Positions 12,441 to 26,650 of a stretch of 64,000 nt of DNA are shown one piece after another. The notes beneath the pieces were generated by a model that ran no database searches, was not told the DNA's origin, and saw only the letters and a list, made by a program, of their open reading frames with translations. Both the position numbers and the translations under genes were made by a program. How positions within the stretch are numbered: the first letter of the stretch is position 1; each line of letters starts with the position of its first letter. The DNA is taken from contig NC_065533.1 in assembly GCF_020184175.1 (NCBI RefSeq), positions 47,468,351-47,532,350 on the forward strand, written 5' to 3'. The stretch is from Aphis gossypii (lineage: Eukaryota; Arthropoda; Insecta; Hemiptera; Aphididae).

Positions 12441-15400
12441 ACGTTGTAAGCGTCACGTTATCATCGTAATGTATGACGTGTGTACAATTATTTATATAAT
12501 ATTGTATACCGAGCGATTCGCCGGGGGCCGTATCGTGATTCGATTCAAATCCTGCCTTTCTGGACTTTTAAATGTTTACCCCCAAGTACCGTATATTTTC
12601 AGATGCTCGCAAGTTTTGTTATAGCGTAATATAGTTTTATGCGCGAGCATTGATAATACCGACGCCCAATTAACGAGAATTAACCTTTTTTTCCTGTAGA
12701 ATTTTAATCAGTTTCTGTTTTTTTTTTTTGTTTTTTTTTTAATTATTAAAACCCGCGATCGAACGAGTTGTTTTTGAGTTATTTACAATAGACTTGCGAC
12801 GACGATGGGCTTGGATAAGATATAATTGGGACAATGCGATGATTTAAACATTTTTGTGATATTATTAATACATTAATATATTGATCAGATTGATTAAAAC
12901 GTAGATGACATTTCAAAATTTATAAAAATTGTTCAAGTAGCTATAATAAATATTTGATCACAAATTAGTTAATATTATATTTCAATAAAACCATTTAAAT
13001 TTTTTAATCAACGAAAATAACAATAAACTGATATTGCAACTATGACAGATTAAACATTTTATAAGTCGTTTATTTAAATTTTAAATATTACAGCAACCTC
13101 TATAAGCTAAGTTTGTGCTGGGAAAACGTTTCATATAAATTATTTTTTTAATTTATAAATATAATATTAGTACTTATTTACTTAAATTAATATTTGTTAT
13201 ATAATAAGCAAGTAAAATAATAATACAAATTAAATCCTTATATTTATTAAACTGTATAATACATACTTAATATAATATTTAAGAGCTAAAATTAAAACTA
13301 TGAATTAAAAAATAACTTTTGAAAGATCTCAAATTATAATAGTTGTTTAAATTAATATTTAATATTTAACATAATTTAAAATCTTTATAAAAAACACTTG
13401 TTTGGCCAAAAAGTTTTTTTAAACATAGTAATCGTATATTAATATTATATTTAAATCTTATTTCATGTTCATGGTAAAGAAGAGTAAATAAATGTTCCAA
13501 AATGTATGAACTAAATAGTTTCATTATTCTACTAAACACTTGCATTGTTTCATACTATTCATCATGTACTATTAGTTATATAAAAAATGAGAAGATTGAT
13601 GTCTATTACCAGTGTGGATATCATACTTCAAATTTAAGTTTCTCAATTTTTATTTAGCATAATTTTAATTATTATTATTATTATGTTTATTATGGATAAT
13701 CTTAGATACATTTTTCAATTTTTGTATAAACTCAGTTCTTAAACATAAAATAAATATCTGTGATTTACCTACTCGTATTTTTGAAATCTGTTATATTATA
13801 ATACATTTTAACGCATATTATAATATTACGATATATTATTTTCCGTATAAACGTTTGTTTAAGACGTTTTGCCCGCGACGAGAAAAGTTTCAATTCCAAT
13901 AATGACTATATGTAGGTGACATGGTGTCACAGTCGTGTTGTTGGCTCGTAGACTGTCAATTATACGTGGTTACCATTTATTGTTACCATCACCGATAATG
14001 AAAAATGGCGGCACGCTGTCGTAAACCGTCCGTTTGCGCGTGTAAAATTAGTTAATGTGGATAATAAATTGTGACAAATAAAATGACGACGACCTATCCT
14101 TCTGCAGTTATTGTCAGATAAATCGGATGTGCATTATCATGCGAGGTACGACGATTTCGACGATTTCGGAGCACAAAATAATAATATTATCCAGAAATAA
14201 ATCTATCGTCTTCGTACCTAACCTAACCAAATTCAACGGTTATAATACGTTGTATTGTATAGCCAAATGCACACACGAAGAAAAATAATATAAATTAAGC
14301 AACACTCGTGAAATATTATGGTATTTATTCTTTCCTTATAAGTTAATTATTAAATTTTCATAAATATGTACATGCGTGGATCCAAAAGGATAATAAGGGG
14401 CAACCGATAAATTTCGATTAACATAAAAAAAAGTAGGACTTAATATTATAAACAACAAACACTTTGTATTTTAGTATTATACAATTAATTTAAATACATA
14501 TTATTGACACATCATCATTCTTGTACGTTGTTTGTCAACTAGTTACTGTGAAACAATAAATAAAAGAACAATACGTGTTTATACATTTCAATTGACTTTT
14601 TCTTCCATGTGAACGCTATATTTTATTATAATTGCAAAACGATTTGTATTTTTTCCAAAAAAAATAAATACCGTCTACGTTTCTTTTTTCTAAATTTAAA
14701 ACGTGAAAAGTCTAATACATATTCCAATTTTAATTCAAACAAGTGGTCGCTATGCGATTTCTTTTATAGGCGTTCCTCTTTATACGGTCTTTATAGTACG
14801 TTTATAAACTCGAAATAATATGCCCGCCCAATACAGTGATCTAGACATGTTAAAATATCGATGTAAAATATTATTTATGGCAACTGTATAATATACGAAA
14901 AATATAATTATGATTACATAATAATAAAATTATGTAATTTTATTATGTTTTACTTAATTTTTGTTTTTAACAAAATGTGTTACACGGCGTGATGTATAGG
15001 CAATTTAGGTGCACCACAAAATTTCTAATCATACTACCTGATTACAGTAATTGTAGTCTTATAGTTTACCACTGGGCATATCGCATATATTTTGTAATAC
15101 AATCATATAGTTAGCTATTTTTTCTAATTCTGTGAGGTTATATAAAGCGGTTTCCATTTAAATTGAATAATAATTCTTATAACGCTGCAATTAGAAAGAT
15201 GGAATTATTTTTTACTTATATCAAATTATGAACTTCGGATATAAGATACGATTAGTATTTTAAAATGTCCAAGGAGTTAGACTATTATAATACATTAAAA
15301 ATTAATTTAAAATGTATGGCGGGTTGTCTAAGTACGATATTAAAATGAATGTGGTTAAGTTAATCCTATTACGTTTAAAATGATTTCTTACCGATAACGG

Positions 15401-18400
15401 ATGTATTCATATTTAACATTACTAATAATCTGATTATTTATTTCAAAATAATAGCAGGTATAGGTCAACAAAATTAAACATGAAAACAGACTATTCAATA
15501 AATAACAAAAAAAAAAGACGTATTTGTGTATAATTGATTTTTCCATTAGGCACTAGTTAAAATCTAATAATAGCACGATGATTATTTAATGTCAAATACA
15601 TTTCTATACATAAAATAAACACGAAAACCGATTTAATTTACATTGTTTTTTTTTTTTTTTTATGAGACAAATAGAACGTTATTGTTATTTTTATATACTT
15701 TCAGACAAATATAAGAGTGCTAAATCAAATCCATAAATGATTCATATTTAAAAAAAAAATGGAATTATATACGTATTAATTTTTCCTATAATAATATATT
15801 TATGTTAAATAATGGTAAATTTTTACGGTTTGAATGTTCAAGTACAACTTGAAACGTGCTGTCTATAGGATTAAAGAGTAAATAAACAATAATCTACTGA
15901 TCTACAAGCCTCGAGCACACAAAATATTTTTTTTTACAGTACGCAGTATTGTGTTGAAATGAAAAAAAAAACACAAAAAATCCGAGATTTAAACTTAATT
16001 ACCTATAAACAGAATATTCTGTTGAATTGAATATGATTTATTGATTCGTTCGTTCGAATATAATAATACAATTATATTATGTTAAAGCCGTTAAAGGTCT
16101 ATTATGAAAAACGGTGCTTTTAGAATGCATATGAATTATTAACGTTTAAAGCGTTGTGTGATTTAAGACTAATCAAGATGATTGTTTTAATAGTCAACAG
16201 TCATTATCTCAATATATCTCAATAACTATCATCATTATTTTTAAAAATGTTTTTGGTACTAAATCAATTAAAAATTGTTTGAGGAAAAACTTACTTTATA
16301 AAATATATGTCTTATTGTTTTTACATATTATGAATCACAACACTTATATTTTAATATTCAGGTGCATACAATATATATTTTCCTGAACATTTTTATAAGT
16401 TATTATCTATTTTCGAACGTATATTAGTAAGTATGGATAAATGAAATTGTATATTGTCAAAATATTTTAAATCTACTTCTCTACTCGTCTTTTCTTGAAA
16501 TACACGTTAGTAATTAGCCACTAATTCGAAAGTTGATTTTTAAAGAAATAATCAGGTGCTGAGTATGAATATAGAAATCTACGATGTTATTCAAATATCT
16601 AAACCAAGGAAACGTAGAAAACAAAGAATACGTTTTATTTTTTCCTAAAATCGATTATGTCATGTCATTAAAAATATACTATATTATACATATACTTTCA
16701 AAAACAACAATAGTTTTCGGAATAACGAGTACTTACTGTAAAAAAAAAAAAAAATCGCTTAGAAAATACAACGAGAAATCAAACAAATTTGGTACATCAA
16801 TTCTGTTAGATTAGTTTCGTTTACAAATATAACCTGTCCGTCTATTAGCCGTATGCAAATATATTTATGTAATTTTATGTGTTTTCAATATTCTACTTGT
16901 AGTAGACGGACTATATATTATATTCGCATAAAGCGCAGTACAAGCAAATTGTAATACCATATAATAATAGTATATAGTTAATTTATAAATTATCATACCC
17001 TTACGGCGCACGGTATACTATTACATGGCAATAATTAGATATTATATTGATTAAATTTCTAGTGGTCAAACTGCTGTTTAGCCGTCGTACGGTCGTGTGT
17101 GTTGTACACCGCAAAATAGTTAATTATCGCCGACCGCAACATAATAATAATATATTATTATAAATACTATTGCCGAACGGAACGGAGATAAATTACAATC
17201 ACGAAAACAACACCGCCGGCGCAGTATCTGTATAATGCGTGTTATCATCATATACATATGCGTATAATATACCTTTTATAACATAAACGTATATAATACG
17301 AGCGTGCGAGAGGACTTTGTTGTGAGATTTTTTTTTTCACCCCCACGTGGTTCCGAGGGTCGGTACATACATTTGTGTTTGGCGGTCGGCGCGTAAAAAA
17401 AATAACGATCCTTGAACGGTTTTCAACTATTTACGAGCGTATATTGGCAAAAACTCGATTTTCACGCAAATAAAATAAATAACTACATAAACAAACATAG
17501 TTTTCAACTAGTTCGTCGTTTGTCAAGCGCCGTTTTATTTTGCAAACGAACACGACATTTTTGTCGTTCTTATAGACTGCACATGAACGAATTTATTAAT
17601 AGGGATTTGAATTGTTTGACTAATTATTGCGTTGCTGTTCATGCATATTATGAAAAATACGTAAAACCGTTTTGAGAAGATAGCATACAAAGTGAATCCG
17701 TAGCAAAATTTAAGCGCAACTGTCTACTCTTTTCATTTCCCGCAGTAAACGGGCGAAGTTAACAGCCATCAATTAAATTTTCGCTAGACTCGCCTTTAGA
17801 GTTTTCTTTGACGATAATTAATATTAATTTATTTGAAGTTGAAATGGTAACGTGTAACTGACTGCGCGGACACGAATAATAAACAAATAACAGTATATAA
17901 ATAACGTTTAATATACTTAATATTCATAATAACATTATTGTGCATTATTATTGCTCGTGTGTGTGTATTTACAATAAAATAAAAATACAATTTTTGAAAT
18001 ACAATCTGATAATATATTAGATGAAATACATATAAAAAAATAGTAAGTTTATAAGTATTCCAAAAAAACATCAAATTTTTTTGAATTATTCAAATAAACA
18101 AAATGTATTCTATAGCGATCATGTAAATGAGGGTTATAAGTTTTTTTTATTATTATTTACTTTATTTGAAATTGCGTACAACATAATTTCAATGTATGTT
18201 TCATAGCATATTACTCTATTATTTTTTGACATGCATTTGATTCAAGTATGGTATGATAAATAGTTGTGTTACTCGTTGTTACAAGTTATAAGTTAGAACA
18301 CATTAATACACTACCTTTAATACCTTTATGTGATTTTTCTAGTTAGTAGTTAACCATTCGTTTATTGATTATAAACTGTATCCTAATTACACAAAATAAT

Positions 18401-18578
18401 ATTATACTCATAACGATACTGATAGTTTTGTGTATAATTGAGGAAAAAACGATAGATCAGGATACCGATTATGATAAAATGTAAAATTAAGAATTTAATT
18501 ATAAATAACAATCTAACAAAAAATATAATTGAATTCAACTCTTTAAAATAATATGTTTATTTTAATTTTTTTTTTCAG
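12441..18578. other. AT-rich sequence upstream of the first visible CA10-like exon
   Basis: The upstream signal-peptide exon of the CA10-like gene could lie here or further left, but I could not identify it. The stretch includes a T-rich run at 12716-12740, a mixed-composition patch at 13860-14230, palindromes at 14921-14946 and 16836-16911, and a CpG-rich block at 17090-17400. The frame at 17412-17675 starts at TTG and shows no family resemblance. Confidence 0.5.
17090..17400. promoter_or_regulatory. CpG-rich block 1.2 kb upstream of a CA10-like exon
   Basis: Repeated CpG-containing words (ccgtcgtacggtcg, caccgccggcgc, gcggtcggcgcg) interrupt AT-rich sequence. It could be an alternative promoter or an enhancer. 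No TATA box or start codon with a signal peptide was found nearby. Confidence 0.25.
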
Positions 18579-18629
18579 TTTTGTCTACGGTGAGCTGGGA
18601 AGATTGGTGGACATACGATGGTATATCAG
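18579..18629 (+). CDS. CA10: CA10/CA11-like carbonic anhydrase-related protein, internal exon (N-terminal region)
   Basis: A 51-bp exon encodes LSTVSWEDWWTYDGIS plus the first base of a split glycine codon. It is preceded by a polypyrimidine tract ending in cag and followed by a gtaaat donor. The WxxWWxYxGxxG block is the start of the mature alpha-carbonic-anhydrase domain just after the signal peptide, as in CA10/CA11 (family knowledge). The exon enters with two bases of a split codon and leaves in phase 1. The trailing G joins GA of the exon at 59894 to make Gly, giving the contiguous GISG-PAFWGL expected for the family. No initiator or signal peptide is encoded here, so at least one coding exon lies upstream. 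At 51 bp it is easily missed by ORF finders. I am confident because composition, splice sites, phase and homology all agree. Confidence 0.9.
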
Positions 18630-21600
18630 GTAAATAATTGTATTAATATTTAAGTAATTTATTTTGAAATATAGTTCAATGTATGTTATTGTAACAAATA
18701 TGTAAACTAAACTTAAGTTTGAATTTAAATGGTATTGAAATTGAAAAGCTTTACTTATAAATTATTTACTATTAAATATTATAATATTTAAATTGTTAAC
18801 ATTCATAATAATAAATTGTACTTTATAATTCTTTTTACAATTTTAGACTTATAAGATGAAGCTAACTAAAAAACTAACAACATAGAAATATAGAAATAAT
18901 AGTAAATAAAGGAGACTTGTAATGAAATACTAGAATACATAAAAAAATAATAATACAATACAATACGAAAGCAACTATAGATTAAATGTATAAAATATTT
19001 AAAGTTTTATGTATTGTTCAATTTGTAGCCAATTAGTTACTTTTATTTAAAAAATATAAATAACTTTTAATAAATTTATTTGTTTTGAGGTCTAATGGTA
19101 GCATATTATATATTTTTTTATCCTGTATATAAATAAATAAATTGAGTTCGATTTTTGTGGTCTAAAGTACATTAATATTTGATGATATTATTTTGTATTA
19201 TAACTTATGACCATATTCAACATGTGGCGTTAGGCTATTTTTAATTATATAAATTACTGATACTTAATAAAACAATTTTTGTATTGATTGTATATATTCT
19301 ATGTAATGTAAATGATTATTATTTCAAATAATTATTATTATTCAGTATTCTTCTTTTAATTAATTTTAATTGCTGTGTTAAATCATAAGTACTTCCTCAA
19401 ATAGTAATACCGTACTTAATTATTATTTTTACTTATGCTTAGTGTACGATCCTGTTTCATTATTCCCAGTAAATAATTAAGTTTTTAAAATCATACATTA
19501 TTTTTATTATTTTATATTGTTTTAATTATGTGTCCATACCATTTAAAGGTTATGGCATATTTTTATGCTTAAATATTTACAAGACTTTATTTTTTAAAAT
19601 TATTTTTCATATTTACATGATATTTTGGGGGTTAAAGCATTCATTTTCATCAATTCACAGACTGAATATAATTGGATTGTTCGAATTACTTAAAACCATT
19701 AAAATTAGTAGTAATATGTGAGTTTTATCTAAATTAATAAGTAGGTTATTTCAACATAGCCAATTATTGATTTTTTTTTGGTAAATATTGTGACTTTGTA
19801 AATAATATATCAATATTTATTTTGGATTGTGGTATTTTTACCTCACAACATTTTCAGTTTCGTATGCAATATTATATCATGTACATTTTTAAAGTAATTT
19901 TCTATTCGAACATATTATAAATTGTTATTTTCTTATAATTTGCAAGCTTTAATACGGAATGAATTTTTCAGTTATGCAGTTATTTAAAATTTTAGAATTT
20001 TAAAGTATACCAAAGACCATATTTTTAAATTCTTAATATTTGTTATACTATTTACAGAGTGTCACGTTGAGATAAAAACTTTGTTATTTTAAATAATAAC
20101 ACTTCCCAATCTTTTTAATAAAAATGAATTATTTATTAATATTGACGTATTAAAAACAAAATTCAATTGAGCAGTTTTTGAGTTTAATATTTGAATACTG
20201 AGAGTGATATAAGTCCATCATGATGGGTTTAAAAGATATGCTGTTTATGTTGATTTGAAAATTGTAGAAATTTATATTTATTTTTCAACATAATATAATA
20301 TTATAATTTATGAAAATGATTAAAGTATAGTAATTAATACTGGATCTAATATTACATCTATTCTAAAAATTATTAGATTCGAAATTTGAATAAACTCATT
20401 GTTAAAGTGAAAATTGGTAGGTTCATGCTTGTTGAATCGATTTGTGTATTATATGATATAGTTTTCAATCCATTCATAGTTTTCATCAAACCCGACAATG
20501 TGCATAATATTCGTTTTCACAATCACTGTAATGTATAATACTAACGTGTCGAATATTCGCATATTATTAAACTCTGCCATGATGAAATTTGTTCAATTGT
20601 ATTTTCCCTCAAAACATTCGTGATGTCGAGCGCAGAAAAAAGATTACTGGCAAACACGACGGGCTGCCCGCGTGTCTCGCAATGTCCCTGGCTGCGCAAA
20701 AGTCAACAGACAAGTAGACAGCAAGAAGATACTAAGACGGAAAACTATAAAAACAAAAGTCACGTTTATGAAATAATAATAGGAAAACATTACGACATTA
20801 ATCCACAGTTATGGCATCTCGCTGCGGTACAGGGTCGAACGGAAATTTGTTCCTCAATTTTTTTTTTCTTATTTTATATTACTAATCGGAAATAAAAACC
20901 CATACGTATAATACTACTACTAGAACAGCTTTTACGGTTCTTACGAAACATTTGTTTTCTTTAAGGTTATTCTGATCAAATTCAAGTATAATAGGTGATA
21001 TTATGTTGGATAAGAAAAAAATGACGTGAACTGCTATATGGAAACTTATCTGTATACATCTGTTCGGTGGATCTGAACTGTTTTACTGCTGTATATGGGA
21101 AATAGGAATCCGCCAACCTAGCGATGACTGAAAACTTAAAACGGAAAATCATATTATAAGCGTTTAATACTGTCGAAGGAGGGTTGAATTTTCAAATCGA
21201 AATTGCTTTTTTTCCACTTGGGTGACGGGCGTTTAAGGCAACACGACATGCAATGTGAGTTTTGGGAATAGTCTGTGTAGAATATTTTCAAATTTGTACA
21301 TTATATATATTTTATACGTATATTACGTACAAGAAATGGAAAGTTCTGTTCTGCCAGTACGACAATACACCGGCATGAACCGAATATATTAAGTGCACTG
21401 TTGATAATAATATGATAATAAAACCTACGGTTTGACAATGTATAAATAAATAAATATTTAACGAAAATATAGCAAAAGAAAAATAATTAATTTCGATTTT
21501 TAATATCGCACTCTCGAAGGGTGTTTTTTTTCTCCAAAATATACCCTAAATTATACAATCATTATAGTTATCTTGTATACTTTGCCATTTTGGTCTTCCC

Positions 21601-23979
21601 CTGTATATATACATGCATATATATGTATTATAATTTATAAGCGAGTGTGCACAATTTGTTTACCAACAAAACATGTAATTGACATAGCCCACCTCCAAAC
21701 TCGTATTGGTAATACACAATTATATTCAATTGAATCAAATACTGTTTTTTTTTTTGAAAATAAAACTTCAATTAATAAATTGTAATATGTATTTATCAAT
21801 AATATATACGCAGTTTGTTATGCAATTCTATTTTCAACGCCCGTTTTCATTTGATAATCATTTGTTTGTAAATAAACCCTATACAACTTTCGAACGAGTT
21901 TTGCATTAAGACTATAATTCAACACCATCATATATATGTATATTATTTATACCTATATGGCCATACATTATACATGCCTTTATTTGTGTATTTTATTTGT
22001 CATTAAATGATTTTATCAAACAGAACTTCAGTAATAAATTATTAAACGCATATCAAAAATACCTATACGGCTATATACTCCCATTCAACTACTACTGTAA
22101 ATATGCCAATGTTAAACATATATTGTACGAAGAATGTGTCAATTTATAGTGTTAACAAACTCGGTTATGTTAATGTTCCAGTTATATATTTCGGGGCTTC
22201 AGAATTCTCTCATTTAGTATTTAACTAGTAGTATCGATTGCTATTATAATATAACAATATACACCGAGGACAGTTAAATAACTTATAATATACCTATTGT
22301 TATTATTTATAATGATTAGATTTGTGATTAATCAAATGCGTTACCAGAGTAAAAGTGACCACAATTAAAAAGAAAAAATAACGATAAAAATCTATTTCAT
22401 ATTTTTTCTATTTATAATAATTCACCGGATGGAGTGTGATTAAAAATGTACAACTTTACTATTTATCTTAATTTTTTATTTTAATAACTTTATTTATTCA
22501 TAAAACTTAAAAAAATTTTATTTGTTTACCTATAATTGTATAGATATCATAAATTCGTTATAAATGCATTAAATAATACAATATTATTCAAAATAATAAT
22601 TAATTTTGATGATACACATCACACATGCAGATACACTCAAATATAGGAGTTTCATTAACATAGGTGCATTGTTTTGTTTTATTAGCATGATAGGTTTTTC
22701 AATCTTCTGATCAGAGTGAACAATAATAATAGGATTATCTTCAATGATTGAGGAATTATAAATTGCTTGTCAAAATGGTTATCTGACTATAATATTATTA
22801 TAGGTATTGTCAGTAGGGTTTTGTTTCTGTTTGGAAACTGTTTTTACTATAAAAATAAAAAATAAAATAGCTACTATAACGCTTTTTACGACATTTGACA
22901 AAGTAAATTGATAAACATGTGCACGTGATTATCCAATAAACACGAATGTCTTGAATGCAGTAGTAAGTGGAATTTTATGGAATGTGTCTGACTCGTACAA
23001 AAATTATTGTCTTTATAAGTATAGGCAGGTTTATGATCAGAAAAAATAGACATTTACTAGCTAAGAAGTTTAAGTTGTTGATATGGTATGTATTTTTATA
23101 ATCAAGTGAATCGATTAAATGATTAATGTAATTTTTGCAATAACTTGGTTTTATCGGGTTCATTTAAAAAATAATACGTGATAGGTTAATACCAGTTTTT
23201 TAAATATCTGTTATCTCTACGGTTAAAACTATACAATATTAGATTTAATTTATTATAAATACATTTTTGTTTAATCACACTGTGTACTAGTTTAGGTACC
23301 TGATGTATATAGACAGATAATATAATAATTTGAATTAAAAATAAACTAATTTATATTTCTTAGTTTAATAGTTTAGTCGTAAATATTGTGCTTAAGAGTA
23401 ACCTTAAGATTTTAAAGTAGATTTAATTAAGTATTTATATAAGTATTTATTAACTACCTTTTTAAATAATTATAACTCAACTTTCATAACGCTGACTAAA
23501 CTAAACATGTACCTACCTAACTAATTTAAGTCAATTTTTTCATAATTAATTAACTTATGTCTTGCACCGTTGGCTGCATTAACACAACTTGGGCGGTGTA
23601 TAAAAGACTCGAGCACCCCCAAAAATAAAAACATTATTTCATTAAAATTTAAATATTTCGAAGTAAAAATAATTATAAATTAAAATTTTTTGTTCGTTTT
23701 GCTGTACTGTATAACGAAAAAAAACAAGTGTTTATTATGTTTTCAGTTATTATGTTAAATGTCGAAAAGGATATGAAAAATAGTTTGAAAAGTGAACAAA
23801 ATGTAAATAAATATGATTTATGTTCAAGAAGAATCGTGTTAAAATAATTTTGAATTCTAGCTTTATTCGTTACCTAGTAATATTGTTTGATACTAATGAT
23901 ACTATATTGGTGTTATCAAATTTAAACTGATCACAAATATGACGTTATCAATTAATTATTAGAATTCAATCGATCACCG

Positions 23980-24110
23980 ATAACCGATATCGACCGTGGT
24001 ATACATTCCATATTATAGGTTTAGAAATATACATTCTTCATCGATTCACACACCAGTCGATCCGCGTTGTTGACGACGCATAGTCGTTGTTCCGAGAATC
24101 CGACGCCATA
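23980..24110. promoter_or_regulatory. CpG-dense block in the large intron
   Basis: A short stretch with many CpG and TCGA words (ccgatatcgaccg, cagtcgatccgcg, gacgacgc) in AT-rich intron. Candidate regulatory element by composition only. Confidence 0.2.
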
Positions 24111-25720
24111 TGCAATAATTAACGGGTTGTATTATATATTATTAAGCGCAGTGTGTTTAGTGTAATAATTCGACGTGTTTGCGGATTCATATTATCATCT
24201 TATACACTCTTATTATATGCTGTGATTCAACATTGATTCAACTCGGTGCATTTTTTTCTACTTCGGATCAGGTTAGATTCACATATTAGTTATATAATAT
24301 TAAATGTATCGTTAGGTTGTTAAATAATAAACTGTATTAGCGTTTAAGAAAGTATATATTATATTAAATTTGAGCGGGTTGACCCGTTAAGGACTTATTT
24401 TTGTAATTTGTGCATTACGCATTATATATATGTATATGCATATATCTAAGGAATGCGGTGTATTAGTAAACGATTACATTTTTATGGTTTAAATATTGTT
24501 TATTGGTAAAGTCATGCCTACTCGGGTTGCCCGTCTCTCCAGATTTTGTATGTAATCATTAGGTATCGATTGTTCACAAAAATAGCATTCTAAAATTTAA
24601 AAACAAATAAACGTATACATAAACTATCATCTTTGTATTATTATAAAATAGGTACCGGCGGATATCCCACGAGGATTCGCCATTTTAAAGTGGTAGCTTA
24701 ATGTGATGTTTACATTATACTATACTATAGCGCGCTTTAGAATAGTAAATCTTCGTGTGACATTACGCAGTATATTATTATTTGCAATTCCAGAGAGTCC
24801 ATACTATGTGTAATATATTATATTAAATCGAAAAAGCGATAATTCGATTTGTTTTGGTAAATATAATAAATAAATAACTATATAGGTAGTGAGTCATTGA
24901 CGAATGAGTCACTAAAGTTGTATGACTCTATGATGTGTATAACAAAATCGTATTTTTTTTTTATAAATTGTATCATGAATATATTTCTTATATATTTTTA
25001 CTGTTATACACATTTTGATTTGTGTAATATCATGTTACCAAAAATAAATCATTTAATAATAATAAAATACTCTCGTGTTTTAAAGAAATATTAATTTATA
25101 TCTAAAAAATCTTGGGGTAAAATTGTGTTGTGAGCTTTTAGAATGCACTTATTGCAGCCTAAACAACCAATGCATATTTTAGTTTAATGATTTTAAATAG
25201 CGACTAGCGACAGCTGTGTTGCCATAAATTTTATCGTATATTATTATAGTTGAGCCATTATAAAATAATTCATACCTAATATACCTCCGATCAGACGCGG
25301 TTTTCAAACATCGTTTGTCTATATTTCGTATTTTTGTAAGTCGCGTATTATTGGATTCTTGGTTTTTTTCACCACCGTTAAATGCCAACTAACGAACGAC
25401 CGCGATAAACCACCCCGCTAAAACACGCGATAAACAGACAAATGTTCGTAACGACCGTTAAAAAGTATATGTTGTAAAAAAAAATAATAATAATACGCCA
25501 ACAACCGATTCGTCTATTCGCAGTATATATATATATATAGGTACCTAGGGAACTCCGTTTTGTGTCCGATTTTAAAGAAACTGAAATATAACAATGTATA
25601 TAGCTGTTATGATAGTATATCGGTAATCGAATACAAGTCCCATTCAGCGGCGCAATTGTCCAACCACTGTAATGTTGTTATTGCCAAAGTTGCGATATGA
25701 AATCCGATGGTGGTGGTTAC

Positions 25721-25721
25721 A

Positions 25722-25752
<31 letters not shown>

Positions 25753-25844
25753 TTATATTATTATATAAAAAGTTCGCACGGATGGTATATAATATTGTTT
25801 TCTTTTCAACCAATCAATAAATATATATATGTGTGTGTGTGTGT
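25721..25844. repeat. Poly-A, TA and TG microsatellites
   Basis: A run of about ten A, then (TA)11 at 25731-25753, and 75 bp further on an AT/GT compound tract at 25821-25844. They produce spurious Ile-Tyr and Cys-Val reading frames on both strands. Confidence 0.9.
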
Positions 25845-26369
25845 CTGCGTGTTTTACTATAAGATTAATTAGACGTCACTTTTGGTGTACACAGTTTTAA
25901 CAACATTTTGAGATGAATAAAGATTATAAATCTTTAGTATTGATATAAAGTAGTATCTTAACAACAATTAAATATTAGTAGTTACCTACCAGTTTTAGAC
26001 GTTATGAAATAATGTGTTTTTATAAAAAAAAAAATGATTTGCTTCGATAACTAACCACTCAAACTACAATAATAGTTAGAAAATCTAGTTTATGCATAGA
26101 ACTAGCAAGATAATATTTGTTGTGGCATAGCGTTTTTGGTTTTTTAATGTCATAAATACACAAAAAAGTTTTTTAAATCCATCGTTTTTATATTTTTAAA
26201 ATTAAAATAACATTTTAACATTTTATAATTATAATGTACAAAAAAAAAACCATAATAAATTTGCTACAAAACAGAAAACATTATCTTATGTAACGTGATT
26301 GAGCTTGGTTTCTCAACTGTGATTGTAGCTTGAGTGGTCCTTATTTGCATGAAACGGTTTTCACAAAAA

Positions 26370-26650
26370 AAAAGGATGTGTGGTATTTCCTAACAGAAGA
26401 GAACGGTAACACACGGTGGCTTATTTTGTATAATGCCATACATAAATATTTTAATTGTACTTTACCACCACAAAACCGGTAGACCATAGGCGACACTGCA
26501 GCAATCTATGTGGAAGGATAAGTAACCTTCGTGATAGTGGATGAGAGGGAAGAAAACAACAATAGTTTGCGGAGGGTGTCTGTAAAGGCCCCGACAATTT
26601 CATTGTCACCCTTGTGGTTCAACTTCAGTTTTAACACACCATTCACTCTC
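26370..26650. other. Mixed-composition stretch in the large intron
   Basis: Less AT-rich than its surroundings and without long homopolymers. No recognisable coding frame or repeat. It may be a remnant of a transposon or a conserved intronic element; I cannot tell which. Confidence 0.2.

Noticed and set aside
17412..17675. Possible signal-peptide exon for the CA10-like gene
   Set aside because: The frame begins at TTG, lacks a signal-peptide profile, and has no convincing phase-1 donor.
23590..23610. tataaaag TATA-like box after a GC-richer patch
   Set aside because: No open frame, initiator or exon follows. A lone TATA word is uninformative in AT-rich DNA.
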